DNA of 59,461 nt from Caldithrix sp964532875 (GCA_964532875.1 CAZHIZ010000004.1:1-59461); one strand, 5' to 3'. Counted from the stretch's first letter, positions 45,173 through 54,625 are shown. The notes: generated by a model not told the origin, from the letters alone. A program made the numbers and translations.

Positions 45173-46432
45173 ATGATACGTGAGGCAGGGTATGGGCCCA
45201 AATTAGTACGTGAATATAATGAATTGAATATTTTACGATTCATTAAAAACGACGGCCCCATTTCCAGAGCGGACTTGGCCAAGCGTTACAAGCTGTCCAA
45301 AGCCGCCGTTTCCGAAATTATCACCAATCTTTTGGAACATGGTTACATTAAAGAAATCGGTACGGGGAATTCCACCCGCTTTGGGGGACGCCGGCCGATT
45401 TTACTGGAATTTAATCCCAAGTCCGGTTTTGCCGTGGGGGTGGAAATTAAACGCGACCATGCGCGGGTGGCGTTGAGCGATTTAAATGCCAGGTTGTATC
45501 AGGTTAAAAATTTTTCGTTTGAACGGGGAGCTCCGCTTAAAAAAGTGGTGCAGCAAATTTTTACCCACATCGATTCCTATTTTGAAATTCCCTGGGTAAA
45601 GCAATCCAAGCCCATTGGCATCGGCGTGGCCATTCCCGGGTTGATTAATTATCGCCAGGGTAAAATTCAGGAATCGGATACTTTGTTTAATTGGGTCGGT
45701 TTCCCATTGAAAAAAAAGTTTGAAGAGCGGTACGGCATCGAAACCATTGTGGAAAACGACGTGAAAGCCATCAGTCTGGGCGAAACACGGTTTGGCATCG
45801 GTAGAAATTACGACAATTTGGTCTATTTGTGGATCGGAGACGGCCTGAGCGCCGGTATTGTGATTAACGGGGAATTGTATCGCGGTGTATCGGCAAGCGC
45901 CGGTGAAATCGGTTATTACGACATCGGCTACATGATTAAGGACAGTAAAGTATGCCGCTATTTGAACGACGGGCATGAGAAATTTGCCGATATTCTTTCG
46001 GAACAAATTTTAATTAAAGCCGCCGAACGCGCATTGCAAAACGGTGTGAGCAATACGGTTCTTAGGGACAAATCGATCTCGGTGGATTCCATCCTGAGCG
46101 CTGCGGAGGAAAATGATCCTTTGGCGTTGGAGTTAATGCGTGAATACGGTTTTTTGGTGGGTGTGGTTTGTGTCCACTTAATCAATACCCTGAATCCGGA
46201 ATTAATCATCATTGGAGGGCAACCGTTGGCCCGCCATCCGATTTTACTTAATTTTATTAAGGAACAGGTAAAACAGGACATCCTGCGAACTCCCAGCCGG
46301 ATTGTGAAAATTCGTCGTGCCCGGTTGAAAGACAATGCGGCTATTTTGGGCGCCGTGGCCCTGATTCTGGAAGACCTGTTTTATATCAGCCGCTTGAACA
46401 TTGAAAAATACCGGGAAGTATTCAGGAATTAA
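45173..46432 (+). CDS. ROK family transcriptional repressor (NagC/Mlc-like)
   Basis: The 419-residue regulator has an N-terminal winged helix-turn-helix (NILRFIKNDGPISRADLAKRYKLSKAAVSEIITNLLEHGYI, residues 18-60) and the ROK domain after it (VENDVKAISLGE, GDGLSAGIVINGELYRG). In NagC, GlcNAc-6-P releases it from operators. The zinc site of typical ROK proteins (GH...CxCGxxGC) is absent: the equivalent region reads GEIGYYDIGYMIKDSKVCRYLNDGHEKF. It is divergent from DUF4954 B/LOG, so an amino-sugar signal is likely, but the effector is unproven. Confidence 0.9.
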   Translation: MIREAGYGPKLVREYNELNILRFIKNDGPISRADLAKRYKLSKAAVSEIITNLLEHGYIKEIGTGNSTRFGGRRPILLEFNPKSGFAVGVEIKRDHARVALSDLNARLYQVKNFSFERGAPLKKVVQQIFTHIDSYFEIPWVKQSKPIGIGVAIPGLINYRQGKIQESDTLFNWVGFPLKKKFEERYGIETIVENDVKAISLGETRFGIGRNYDNLVYLWIGDGLSAGIVINGELYRGVSASAGEIGYYDIGYMIKDSKVCRYLNDGHEKFADILSEQILIKAAERALQNGVSNTVLRDKSISVDSILSAAEENDPLALELMREYGFLVGVVCVHLINTLNPELIIIGGQPLARHPILLNFIKEQVKQDILRTPSRIVKIRRARLKDNAAILGAVALILEDLFYISRLNIEKYREVFRN

Positions 46433-46654
46433 AGGTTGGTTATCCGTAAGGGCGAAGCATTCTTACCAGAAACTTACTAACGATAAACACGTCTTTTTGA
46501 ACCTCGTAGAAAACAGTTTGCCTAAAAAGTATTGATGAAAATATTTCGTCCTTACATTGCTCCGAAGCCGTCCGTTTTTTGCCGGGCCTGCCGAGTGTTC
46601 TCAGATAAGCATTGCGCTTTGATTGCGCGCGAGGATCCGATGGGCCTGTCCGGC

Positions 46655-46698
46655 TGTAAGTCCGGCCACTGACGGATGTAAGTCCGGCCACTGACGAA
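46655..46698. repeat. Two-copy 22-base tandem repeat
   Basis: Units at 46655-46676 and 46677-46698 (core TAAGTCCGGCCACTGACG) are near-identical, and a fragment of a third follows. The reverse complement matches the 23-base units at 54365-54479, sharing GTCAGTGGCCGGA, so this is one dispersed family in opposite orientation. Confidence 0.65.
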
Positions 46699-46720
46699 TC
46701 ACTGACAGCCCGGGTTGGCC

Positions 46721-46829
46721 TGGCATTCTAAGGAGTCGCGAGAATCGGGAAGACGAGGAATCTCCTTGTTATTCCAAGCGCTTAATGTTCAAAGTTTGGA
46801 AGGGATTCCTCGTTACGCTTGGAATGGCA
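46721..46829. repeat. REPIN-like inverted doublet
   Basis: A forward palindrome-like unit (46721-46765, core ending CGAGGAATC) and a reversed unit (46801-46829) face each other across a short spacer. A half unit follows at 46842-46860. It belongs to the same family as the doublets around the GIY-YIG gene. Confidence 0.55.
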
Positions 46830-46900
46830 TGTGCGTGAGCCTGCCATTCTGAATCCCCGGAATGATTAAACAAGATTACTCATCTTGCTTTAGGCTTGGA

Positions 46901-46972
46901 GCGAATCGAGGCAACGGGGGACGGTTCTCTCGATACGTTCTCCGGCTCAGACGGGGAACACTTGAGAACCGG
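46901..46972 (+). repeat. Interspersed structured repeat, copy 4
   Basis: Outer stem CGGTTCTC (46922-46929) / GAGAACCG (46964-46971). The inner hairpin GTTCTCCG / CGGGGAAC has a different sequence from the left-end copies but remains paired. The leading ATCGAG at 46905-46910 can pair with CTCGAT at 46929-46934. Confidence 0.65.
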
Positions 46973-47154
46973 TGTGTGCTCGTTTTACAAACGGTACGAA
47001 CATACGGTTACTGTCGAAATATTCACCCGATTTCGAAATTTGCTGTCCTTCCTTTACGTCACCGAAGTAAATTGGAAAGCGCGATAATTATTTGCTCTTT
47101 AAACAAATAATCCTTTAATTTACTAACTTTTGAAAATAATGAATTAGAAGGAAA

Positions 47155-48288
47155 ATGTTTTTCGAATTAAGTCATAAAGACCCACATAGTAAAGCGCGTG
47201 CCGGTTGGTTGCATACCGATCATGGTGATGTGCCCACACCTATTTTTATGCCCGTGGGAACGCAGGGCACGGTTAAAACGTTGGCTCCGCGCGATCTAAA
47301 AGAAGTCGGCGCCTCCATTATTCTGGGCAACACCTATCATTTGTACATGCGCCCCGGTCATCAATTGATCGGAGAGCTGGGCGGGTTGCATCGCTTTATG
47401 AGTTGGGATCGGGCAATTTTGACCGATAGCGGCGGGTTTCAGGTATTTAGTTTAAAAGAACTGCGTAAAATTGATGATGAAGGAATTGTCTTCCAATCGC
47501 ATTTGGACGGGTCGCGGCATAAATTCACCCCGCAGTTGGTTCTGGAAATTCAGCGTTATCTGGGCAGCGATATTATGATGGTCTTGGATGAATGCACCCC
47601 GTACCCGGCCGAAAAAGAATATGCCTTAAAGTCCAACGAACTTACTTTGAAATGGGCTGCTCAAGCGCGGGCCATTTACGATCATTGGCAGCCCATGTAC
47701 GGTCATCGGCAGTTTCTGTTTGGAATTGTGCAGGGAAGTGTTTACAAAGATATTCGCGAAAAAAGTGCCAAAGCTCTGATCGAATTGGATTTTCCCGGCT
47801 ATGCCATCGGAGGATTAGCCGTGGGCGAACCCAAAGAGACCATGTTCGAAATCACGGATTTTTGTACGGATATTTTGCCCGCCGACAAGCCGCGATATCT
47901 GATGGGGGTTGGCATGCCGGACGATATCTTAAATGCCATCGAACGCGGGGTGGATATGTTCGATTGCGTCATCCCGACGCGCAATGCACGTAACGGAACC
48001 GTTTTTACATCCCAGGGTAAAATGGTGCTTAAGGCGGCGCGTTTCAAATCGGACGAGAAACCGATTGATCCGGAGTGCGGCTGTTACACCTGCCGTAATT
48101 TTTCGCGAGCTTATTTGCGTCACTTGTACAATGCCAACGAAATTCTGGGTCTGAAATTAGCCACTTTGCATAATGTCCATTTTTACTTAAATTTGGTAAC
48201 GCAAGCGCGGCAGGCGATTTTGGAAAATCGGTTTTCCCGATGGAAAGAAGAAAAAATACAACAAATAACACAAACCGTTGAAAATTAG
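47155..48288 (+). CDS. tgt: Queuine tRNA-ribosyltransferase
   Basis: The 377-residue enzyme replaces guanine 34 of the GUN tRNAs with preQ1 in queuosine formation. D91 (TDSGGFQ) and the nucleophile D270 (FDCVIPTRNARNG) are in place, and the zinc ligands are C308, C310, C313 and H339 in CGCYTC and HNVH. The start has AGAAGGAAA before the ATG. First gene of tgt-yajC-fmt; no other queuosine genes lie in the window. Confidence 0.97.
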   Translation: MFFELSHKDPHSKARAGWLHTDHGDVPTPIFMPVGTQGTVKTLAPRDLKEVGASIILGNTYHLYMRPGHQLIGELGGLHRFMSWDRAILTDSGGFQVFSLKELRKIDDEGIVFQSHLDGSRHKFTPQLVLEIQRYLGSDIMMVLDECTPYPAEKEYALKSNELTLKWAAQARAIYDHWQPMYGHRQFLFGIVQGSVYKDIREKSAKALIELDFPGYAIGGLAVGEPKETMFEITDFCTDILPADKPRYLMGVGMPDDILNAIERGVDMFDCVIPTRNARNGTVFTSQGKMVLKAARFKSDEKPIDPECGCYTCRNFSRAYLRHLYNANEILGLKLATLHNVHFYLNLVTQARQAILENRFSRWKEEKIQQITQTVEN

Positions 48289-48310
48289 TTTCATTTAATG
48301 AGGAGTTCGT

Positions 48311-48646
48311 ATGCTGGAACTTATGATGCTCATGGCCCCGGCCAATCAGGGGCAGCAAGGCGGCGGCGGAAACGCCCTGATGGCTTTTTTACCGTTTCTG
48401 CTGATTATCGTAATTATGTATTATTTAATGATTCGTCCGCAGGCCAAACGGCAAAAAGAAAAACAAAAAATGCTGGAAGCCTTAAAGAAGGGCGACAATG
48501 TCGTTACTTTGGGCGGCATTCACGGTAAGGTGGTCGGCTTTACCGATGACAACAAAGTGGTGATCGTTAAAGTGGACGATAACGTGAAACTGAATATCGA
48601 ACGTAGTGCCATCAATATGGTCAAACAAGCGGGAAACAAGAAATAA
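48311..48646 (+). CDS. yajC: Preprotein translocase accessory subunit YajC
   Basis: The 111-residue membrane protein has a single transmembrane helix (about residues 23-44), followed by IRPQAKRQKEKQKMLEALKKGDNVVTLGGIHGKV, the conserved YajC stretch. It works with SecDF next to the Sec translocon. It lies 22 bases after tgt, as in many bacteria, and its stop abuts the fmt start. Confidence 0.95.
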   Translation: MLELMMLMAPANQGQQGGGGNALMAFLPFLLIIVIMYYLMIRPQAKRQKEKQKMLEALKKGDNVVTLGGIHGKVVGFTDDNKVVIVKVDDNVKLNIERSAINMVKQAGNKK

Positions 48647-49579
48647 ATGCGATTGATCTTCATGGGGACTCCGGAGTTCGCAAAGGAGTCCCTTAAAAAA
48701 TTGCTTACCTCTTCACATGAAGTCGTGGCCGTGGTTACCGTTCCGGATAAGCCCAAAGGCCGCGGTTTAAAAGTGAAGCCGTCTCCCGTTAAAGAGTTTG
48801 CCCTGGCCCATCATATTCCTGTGTTGCAACCCGTTTCCTTGAAAGATGCCGAATTTATTGAAACGCTGAAAAAATTTGCCGCCGATGTTTTTGTAGTGGT
48901 GGCTTTCCGTATTTTGCCGGTGGAAGTTTTCAGCATTCCTCCCAAAGGGACGATCAATGTACATGCTTCGCTATTGCCCAAATATCGCGGGGCTGCCCCT
49001 ATCAATTGGGCCATTATCAATGGGGAAACGGAAACGGGTGTTACGACCATTTTTATTAACGAACGGGTGGATCAGGGGCATATTCTTTTGCAGGAACGCG
49101 TGCCCATCGAAGCGGACATGACCGCCGGAATGCTGCACGATGTTTTGGCCCGGGTCGGTGCGCAATTGTTGGTGGAAACATTGGATCGATTGCAGGAGGG
49201 CAGCCTTACGCCGCAAAAACAAGACCCGGATTTGGTGAGCAAGGCGCCTAAAATCACCAAAGAATTGTGTCATTTGAATTTTAATCAATCCGCCGAACAG
49301 GTGCATAATTGGATTCGCGGATTGAGTCCAAGTCCGGGTGCCTACGCCTACTGGAACGGCCGTCTTTTGAAGTTGTTTCGATCGCGTCCTGTCAATGTGA
49401 ATTACGCCCCGCAAGCCGAACCCGGTACGGTGGTCAAGGTGATGAATAATGCCTTTTCCGTGCGTTGCGCTCAGGGCATCGTGGATATTTACGAAGTTCA
49501 ATTGCAGGGTAAAAAGAAGATGCCGGTTCAAGCCTTTTTGAACGGTCAACCTTTAAAAGAAGGCGATCGCCTAACGTAA
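48647..49579 (+). CDS. fmt: Methionyl-tRNA formyltransferase
   Basis: The 310-residue enzyme formylates initiator Met-tRNA. The N-terminal formyltransferase motif MRLIFMGTPEFA, the 10-formyl-THF site HASLLPKYRGAAPINWAIINGE and the C-terminal OB domain (from about residue 210) are present. It starts immediately after the yajC stop. The expected partner def is not in the window. Confidence 0.96.
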   Translation: MRLIFMGTPEFAKESLKKLLTSSHEVVAVVTVPDKPKGRGLKVKPSPVKEFALAHHIPVLQPVSLKDAEFIETLKKFAADVFVVVAFRILPVEVFSIPPKGTINVHASLLPKYRGAAPINWAIINGETETGVTTIFINERVDQGHILLQERVPIEADMTAGMLHDVLARVGAQLLVETLDRLQEGSLTPQKQDPDLVSKAPKITKELCHLNFNQSAEQVHNWIRGLSPSPGAYAYWNGRLLKLFRSRPVNVNYAPQAEPGTVVKVMNNAFSVRCAQGIVDIYEVQLQGKKKMPVQAFLNGQPLKEGDRLT

Positions 49580-49703
49580 AAGCACAATGTAAACCTGCTT
49601 AAATCAATTTTCGCAAATTCCCTTGGCAGCGGACTGCACTCCCTAATGAAACCCTCCTTATTTTCGGGCGTTAAACGAGAAAAGAAATAAAAAAGGAGGG
49701 AAC

Positions 49704-49883
49704 ATGGTTACCGTACATGTCGCCAATTATGATAATTTCGATAAAGCCTTACGGGCCTTTAATCGAAAAGTTCGTAAAGCACAAATTATCGAGACTGTTC
49801 ACAAAAAATCGCATTATGTCAGTCCCAGCCAAAAGCGACACAAGGCGAAAATGAAATGGCGCAAACATCTGATGAACAGTTAA
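49704..49883 (+). CDS. rpsU: 30S ribosomal protein bS21
   Basis: A 59-residue, strongly basic protein, MVTVHVANYDNFDKALRAF then KVRKAQIIETVHKKSHYVSPSQKRH. This is the family layout: short beta start, NxxFDKALRxF, then basic helices. AAGGAGGG precedes the ATG and a terminator follows immediately, so it is a clean single-gene unit. It belongs to the small ribosomal subunit and helps initiation. Confidence 0.93.
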   Translation: MVTVHVANYDNFDKALRAFNRKVRKAQIIETVHKKSHYVSPSQKRHKAKMKWRKHLMNS

Positions 49884-49912
49884 AAAAGGAGCTTCGGCTC
49901 CTTTTGTATTTT
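49884..49912 (+). terminator. Rho-independent terminator after rpsU
   Basis: AAAAGGAGC-ttcg-GCTCCTTTT, a 9-bp stem with a stable tetraloop, follows the rpsU stop directly. Confidence 0.85.
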
Positions 49913-50171
49913 AAAGCCTTCGCCAATACCTTTCAATCCACTTCATTTCTTACTCTTTAAAGAATACTTTATTTTTCTGTACGATTTTATGACATTCCCG
50001 CCTCTTTTTTAATGATCTTCCCGTATGGTACGAATATGATGAGGTAGATCTTTGAAAACAAAGGAATTTGTTTCGTATAATTTTTACCGACTGCTCGCCA
50101 TTTTCATCCATTCCAATTTTCTGCACGCAATAAAATAAATTTTTTAAATAGACTTGAAAAAGGAGAAAGCC
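49913..50171. other. Upstream region of the giant exported protein
   Basis: The 259 bases contain no gene, repeat or terminator I can support. The region is AT-rich and presumably carries the promoter of the downstream gene. Confidence 0.4.
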
Positions 50172-53100
50172 ATGAAGAAGTTACTCCTGTTTGCGATTGT
50201 TTTTGTGCTTGCCGCAAAAATGAACGCCCAAAACACGGCTTTATTTCCCAATGCCACCTGGTTGCAAGATGTGCATTGGGCCGGAACCGTTTATGCGGGA
50301 ATCGGCGCTCCGGTAATGGTGGATGTTCAGGCACATGCTGGAGAAAACGGAGAATTGACCTTTTATTTAAAAGACGACGTCTCGCGGGCGAAACCGTTCA
50401 TTGAACAAATTCATCAGCAGGGACGAAAGTATTGGATCAATCTGGATGCCTCCCGGTTGGAAGGGGTAACGGCTCAGGAAATCGTAAATGACGGACAAGG
50501 CATTTCCGATACGCTGTTCGGTTCCCATGTCTCTCTGGAAGGGCATGTTTCTTCCGATAAGAAAAGCATTAATCGTCCGGCCTGGCGCAACTATTTTATC
50601 GCCTGTATTAAACGCGCGATCGAGGCCGGTGCAGACGGGTCGCAACACGACGCGGGCTGGCCGCCTTACGATTCCTTTGACGATGACGCTTTGAATGCGT
50701 TTAAAGAGTACGTTATTGATGAAGGCATTAATACGTATGATTGGGACTACAACAGCATGACCTTCCGAGAATATCTGTTAAGTAAAGGTAAGACCGATGA
50801 TACCGTTTTCGATAACGACGGAGACCCGACGGAGGTTAAAAATTTAATCGATGCCTGGAAGACTTTCAAAGCCATCCGTACCTTACATTCATGGCAAATC
50901 ATCAAAGACAGTTGCCAAACGTATGCCCAGTCTTTGGGTAAAGATTACACCATAGCCATAAATGCCGCTTCCAAATTCGCCACACGTGACGGTCACGCCT
51001 ATTTGGCCAGCGATTATTTCATTGGTGAATTTTTCGATTGGGGCAATTACTATCCTTTAACCGGAAGTGTTACGGCGCGGGCCAAAATAGCCGAAGCATT
51101 CGGTAAGCGATTTATTTGCTGGTCCAGCCCGACATTGGAAGATTTGGATGATGGCGACCCCAACACGGGTTACGGAAGCGATATCGAAAGTGAGGCCGAA
51201 ATGAGCCTGGCCGCGCAACTGTATGCCAGCGGCGGCTTGCCGCAGTTGAAATATCCGGCTAACCGTACCTATCCCGTTTTTTATCTGGCCCAAAATAACA
51301 GCGATCTTCTGAATTCCGTTTCACCCTACGGTGAGATCGGTGTGTTGATGTCGCAGGCACAAATGATTAAAGACACGCGCGGTCTGGAAGGTCTGCTGGT
51401 TGTATTGCAGGATATTAATCGCAGTTTACAGGTGGTGTGGTTGAAATCCAATTTACTGAATCTACAGGATGATTTTTCCTTAGATGATATTCAGAAATAC
51501 AAAACGGTTTTTTTGCCCGAAGTTTTTTATTTAACCGATAATCAAAAAAATGTGCTTTTGCAATATATGAACGACGGGGGAACCATTGTCGCCGTGCGTG
51601 GCAATGTGGAATATTGCGGCCAATACGATGAGAACGGAAATGAAAATACCGTGACTGCCTGGACGGACATTGCCGATCAAAGCAATTCCGGTGAATTCGC
51701 ATACGGCAACGGAAAATATATTAATATCGCCCATAATATTTTGGAATCGAACGGGTACCCGCCCCCCTCGTACGGTGCCGCTTATTTAAATGACAAAGCC
51801 GATCCGACGTTGAACGATCTGGCAGTAGCTATCCGCGATACCGTACGCAAGTGGACGGATGTAGCCCTGCCCGTGCGTGAGGTTGTTTCTCAGGAGCTTC
51901 CTTCGTACGTGCGCTTTTTCCGCTATCAGGACAGTAGTGCCCACCAATATCTGTATCAGGTTTTGTCGGATTCGGTGTACCTTTCGTCACGTCAACCCGT
52001 CCAATTGCCTTCTTTTGAGGTGCAACTCGCCGTTTCACCCCATTCGTATCATCGCCTGTTTACGGCCACCTGGTATTCGATTGATGAGCCGGAAGGTATT
52101 GAAATCGCCAATAATTTGGCGGTAGATGCGCAAACAGGCCGCGTTAGCATAACGATACCTGCTTTTAAACGCTGGGGCTTTGTTCATCTGGATGGATCCG
52201 AATATGGCACGGAAAAAATCAAAATAGGTAACTTGACCATTAACGGATCCGGTACCTTCCACCGTTTAAAAAGTCATTCTTCCGTAACCGGATCCTGGGA
52301 AGTATTGTCGGGTACGCCGGATTATTTCGAAGTGGAGGTCTGGACGAATATTCGAAATATGGGCGATCCGGTAGTGAGCGATCAGGTCTTGAGCAAGATG
52401 GCGGACGGTTCCAATCAAGACAACGATTCCTTTAGTCGCAAATATCTTCACGGGGCAACGCGATTATTCGTAGCGCGCGTGGCTGCCGCAAATACCGAAT
52501 TCACCATTTCAGCCGATGCACTTCACGATAGTCTGGTCTATTTGTATCGTGTACGCGCCGTACAAAATACGGATACTTCCGCCTGGATTCATCAATTTTT
52601 TTATCGAAATGCACCTCCCGGTGCCCCGCATCAAACACAAATTTTTACCGCCAGTCAAAATTTGTGGTATCTGACCGATAATGGCTTTTCACCTGCGGAT
52701 ACTTCCCGCCATCCGGTCATTGCCTTCAACAAAGCCGAGCATTACGGCGGTGATTACGAATTGGATTCGTTGCTATTCGGTGTTTATGTTTACACGGATA
52801 GCGTGACGGGCAAAAAAGGAGATACCACGTCAACCCTGCATTTAATCGGGAAACAATTCAAACACAAGTTAGCCTATAACCAATCCATGCCCGATGCACG
52901 CGGTGATATTCAGGACACTATTTCTTTTTCCCTAAATGCGTATGAAAATTTCGGCATCTATTTCCGGGCTGTTGCCACGGACGGTATTGATACCAGCGCC
53001 TTTAGTCCCTGGTTTTGGTTTTATCTGGATAATCACAACGATCCGCCCAATCCCTTTCATTTGATCGCACCGGCTGATTACAGCGTTTTGCAAAGTGAAG

Positions 53101-54296
53101 TGCCCTTTAGCTGGCAAAACCACGGGGACCCCGATCCTCTGGATAAGGAAAACATGACCATCAGTAAAGTGGAAATTCTATTCGATTCCATTCCCACATT
53201 TGATTCGCCGGGACTCCGCATCTATGCCAAGGATCGTTCGGGTGACGCCTTTGAACGGGATACGATTACCCTTGATTTGCCTTCCGGTTTCTTCCATGCG
53301 GAAGGTTTGGATTCGTACGATATCGTTTACTGGAAGGCGCGCATGTATGATTACGATTGGCATTCTGCCGACGGCTCGAATCGCCTTTATCGGGAGAGTA
53401 GCGAGACCTTTACTTTTTCAATCGGGAATGCGGCTTCTTTAAGGGCACCCGTGTTAAAACAACCCCATAATCATTCGGTGAATATGCCGTTAACGGTGCG
53501 TTTGGAATGGGAGGCGGTCGCCAACGCCCGCTTCTACCGCTTACAGGTGGCAGAAGAAGCCACGTTTCAGCATCCGTTAATGGACATCGGGAACATTCAA
53601 ACAACAAACTTTACAGTCTTTAATCTAAAAGCGGGGGAACGGTATTTTTGGCGGGTTTTGGCCGCCAATGATGGTAGCCAAAGTACCTGGTCGCCTTTCT
53701 GGGATTTTAGTACCATGTCTCTACCGGAGCCTGTGCGTTTAATTGCACCGGCTCCCAATAGCACCGTTTTAGGAGACACGGTTCGCTTTGTCTGGCATGC
53801 CGGTTTCCCCATGCCCGAAAGATATTGGTTGGAAATTTCAAGCGATCCTTCTTTTAATGATGTCCAAATGGATTCGACGATTGTCGATACCGTGTACCGC
53901 ATGACGAATTTAAAACCCGGACAATCGTATTATTGGCGGGTTAAAGCGCTGAACGCGGCCGGTTGGGGTGCCTTTAGCAACGTGCAGAATTTTAAGGTTG
54001 GCTTAACTTTTCTGCCCGATAATATGCTTCCTGCGGATTACAATCTTTCTCAGAATTATCCCAATCCTTTCAATCCGCTTACCACGATTGCCTTTTCATT
54101 GCCCGAGGCGGCGCGGGTGAAAATCGAATTATTTAATGCCAAGGGACAGAAATTGAGGACTCTGTTTGCAGGTAAGCAATCACCCGGTATTCATACCTTA
54201 ACGATCGACATGCATCGTTTGCCCAGCGGCCTCTATTTTTACAAGATGGTGACTAAAAAATTCCGAAGCACCAAGAAGATGATTCTTTTGAAATAA
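50172..54296 (+). CDS. Very large secreted glycoside-hydrolase-like protein with T9SS sorting domain
   Basis: The 1374-residue protein has an N-terminal signal peptide (about residues 1-20, ending NAQ). Residues about 30-390 look like a TIM-barrel glycoside hydrolase, with a possible catalytic pair D160 (QHDAGW) and E286 (IGEFFDWG). A Rossmann-like region (about 400-510, YLTDNQKNVLLQYMNDGGTIVAV) follows, as in GH42 enzymes. Fibronectin-III-like domains occupy most of the rest, clear at about 1090-1190 and 1195-1285. The last 83 residues are a type IX secretion sorting domain (LSQNYPNPFNPLTTIAFSLP... LPSGLYFYKM). It should be exported and anchored or released at the surface. The polysaccharide target is unknown. 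The ATG with AGGAGA upstream is used. Confidence 0.88.
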   Translation: MKKLLLFAIVFVLAAKMNAQNTALFPNATWLQDVHWAGTVYAGIGAPVMVDVQAHAGENGELTFYLKDDVSRAKPFIEQIHQQGRKYWINLDASRLEGVTAQEIVNDGQGISDTLFGSHVSLEGHVSSDKKSINRPAWRNYFIACIKRAIEAGADGSQHDAGWPPYDSFDDDALNAFKEYVIDEGINTYDWDYNSMTFREYLLSKGKTDDTVFDNDGDPTEVKNLIDAWKTFKAIRTLHSWQIIKDSCQTYAQSLGKDYTIAINAASKFATRDGHAYLASDYFIGEFFDWGNYYPLTGSVTARAKIAEAFGKRFICWSSPTLEDLDDGDPNTGYGSDIESEAEMSLAAQLYASGGLPQLKYPANRTYPVFYLAQNNSDLLNSVSPYGEIGVLMSQAQMIKDTRGLEGLLVVLQDINRSLQVVWLKSNLLNLQDDFSLDDIQKYKTVFLPEVFYLTDNQKNVLLQYMNDGGTIVAVRGNVEYCGQYDENGNENTVTAWTDIADQSNSGEFAYGNGKYINIAHNILESNGYPPPSYGAAYLNDKADPTLNDLAVAIRDTVRKWTDVALPVREVVSQELPSYVRFFRYQDSSAHQYLYQVLSDSVYLSSRQPVQLPSFEVQLAVSPHSYHRLFTATWYSIDEPEGIEIANNLAVDAQTGRVSITIPAFKRWGFVHLDGSEYGTEKIKIGNLTINGSGTFHRLKSHSSVTGSWEVLSGTPDYFEVEVWTNIRNMGDPVVSDQVLSKMADGSNQDNDSFSRKYLHGATRLFVARVAAANTEFTISADALHDSLVYLYRVRAVQNTDTSAWIHQFFYRNAPPGAPHQTQIFTASQNLWYLTDNGFSPADTSRHPVIAFNKAEHYGGDYELDSLLFGVYVYTDSVTGKKGDTTSTLHLIGKQFKHKLAYNQSMPDARGDIQDTISFSLNAYENFGIYFRAVATDGIDTSAFSPWFWFYLDNHNDPPNPFHLIAPADYSVLQSEVPFSWQNHGDPDPLDKENMTISKVEILFDSIPTFDSPGLRIYAKDRSGDAFERDTITLDLPSGFFHAEGLDSYDIVYWKARMYDYDWHSADGSNRLYRESSETFTFSIGNAASLRAPVLKQPHNHSVNMPLTVRLEWEAVANARFYRLQVAEEATFQHPLMDIGNIQTTNFTVFNLKAGERYFWRVLAANDGSQSTWSPFWDFSTMSLPEPVRLIAPAPNSTVLGDTVRFVWHAGFPMPERYWLEISSDPSFNDVQMDSTIVDTVYRMTNLKPGQSYYWRVKALNAAGWGAFSNVQNFKVGLTFLPDNMLPADYNLSQNYPNPFNPLTTIAFSLPEAARVKIELFNAKGQKLRTLFAGKQSPGIHTLTIDMHRLPSGLYFYKMVTKKFRSTKKMILLK

Positions 54297-54364
54297 GAAG
54301 GGAAGTGGGTAGGCAAAGGGATAGGGTTAAATAGAGAAATGGTTGAACGGTTGAATGGGTAAAT

Positions 54365-54479
54365 GCCGGATTTTCAATCCGTCGAAAGCCGGATATTCGA
54401 TCCGTCAGTGGCCGGATTTTCAATCCGTCGGTGGCCGGATCTTCGATCCGTCGAAAGCCGGATCTTCGATCCGATATTG
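54365..54479. repeat. Five-copy 23-base tandem repeat
   Basis: Five units at 54365, 54388, 54411, 54434 and 54457, each beginning GCCGGAT and containing a small palindrome like CGGATCTTCGATCCG. The repeats are contiguous, without spacers. Related to the two units at 46655-46698 in reverse. Confidence 0.75.
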
Positions 54480-54625
54480 GGGGAGAATTCAGCCGTTTCC
54501 TTTTCACCCTGCTTCTTACTCCCCAAATTCCCCGTGCTCTCCGCGTCTAAACGCAACAATTTGCATTGCATTCTATTTTTATTATTTTTGCACCTGAATT
54601 GTTTTAAATAAAGGAGATCGTTTCC

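Larger units (their letters stand above)
46433..47154. other. Gene-free repeat-rich stretch between the ROK and tgt genes
   Basis: This 722-base stretch has no convincing gene. It holds a 22-base tandem repeat (46655-46698), a REPIN-like doublet (46721-46829) and copy 4 of the structured repeat (46901-46972). Confidence 0.6.

Noticed and set aside
46440..46691. Open frame of 83 codons on the minus strand next to the ROK gene
   Set aside because: It overlaps the tandem repeat and other noncoding repeats, and no ribosome site or homologous pattern is visible.
54365..54479. Possible CRISPR array
   Set aside because: The five 23-base units are directly contiguous with no spacers, and there are no cas genes in the window.
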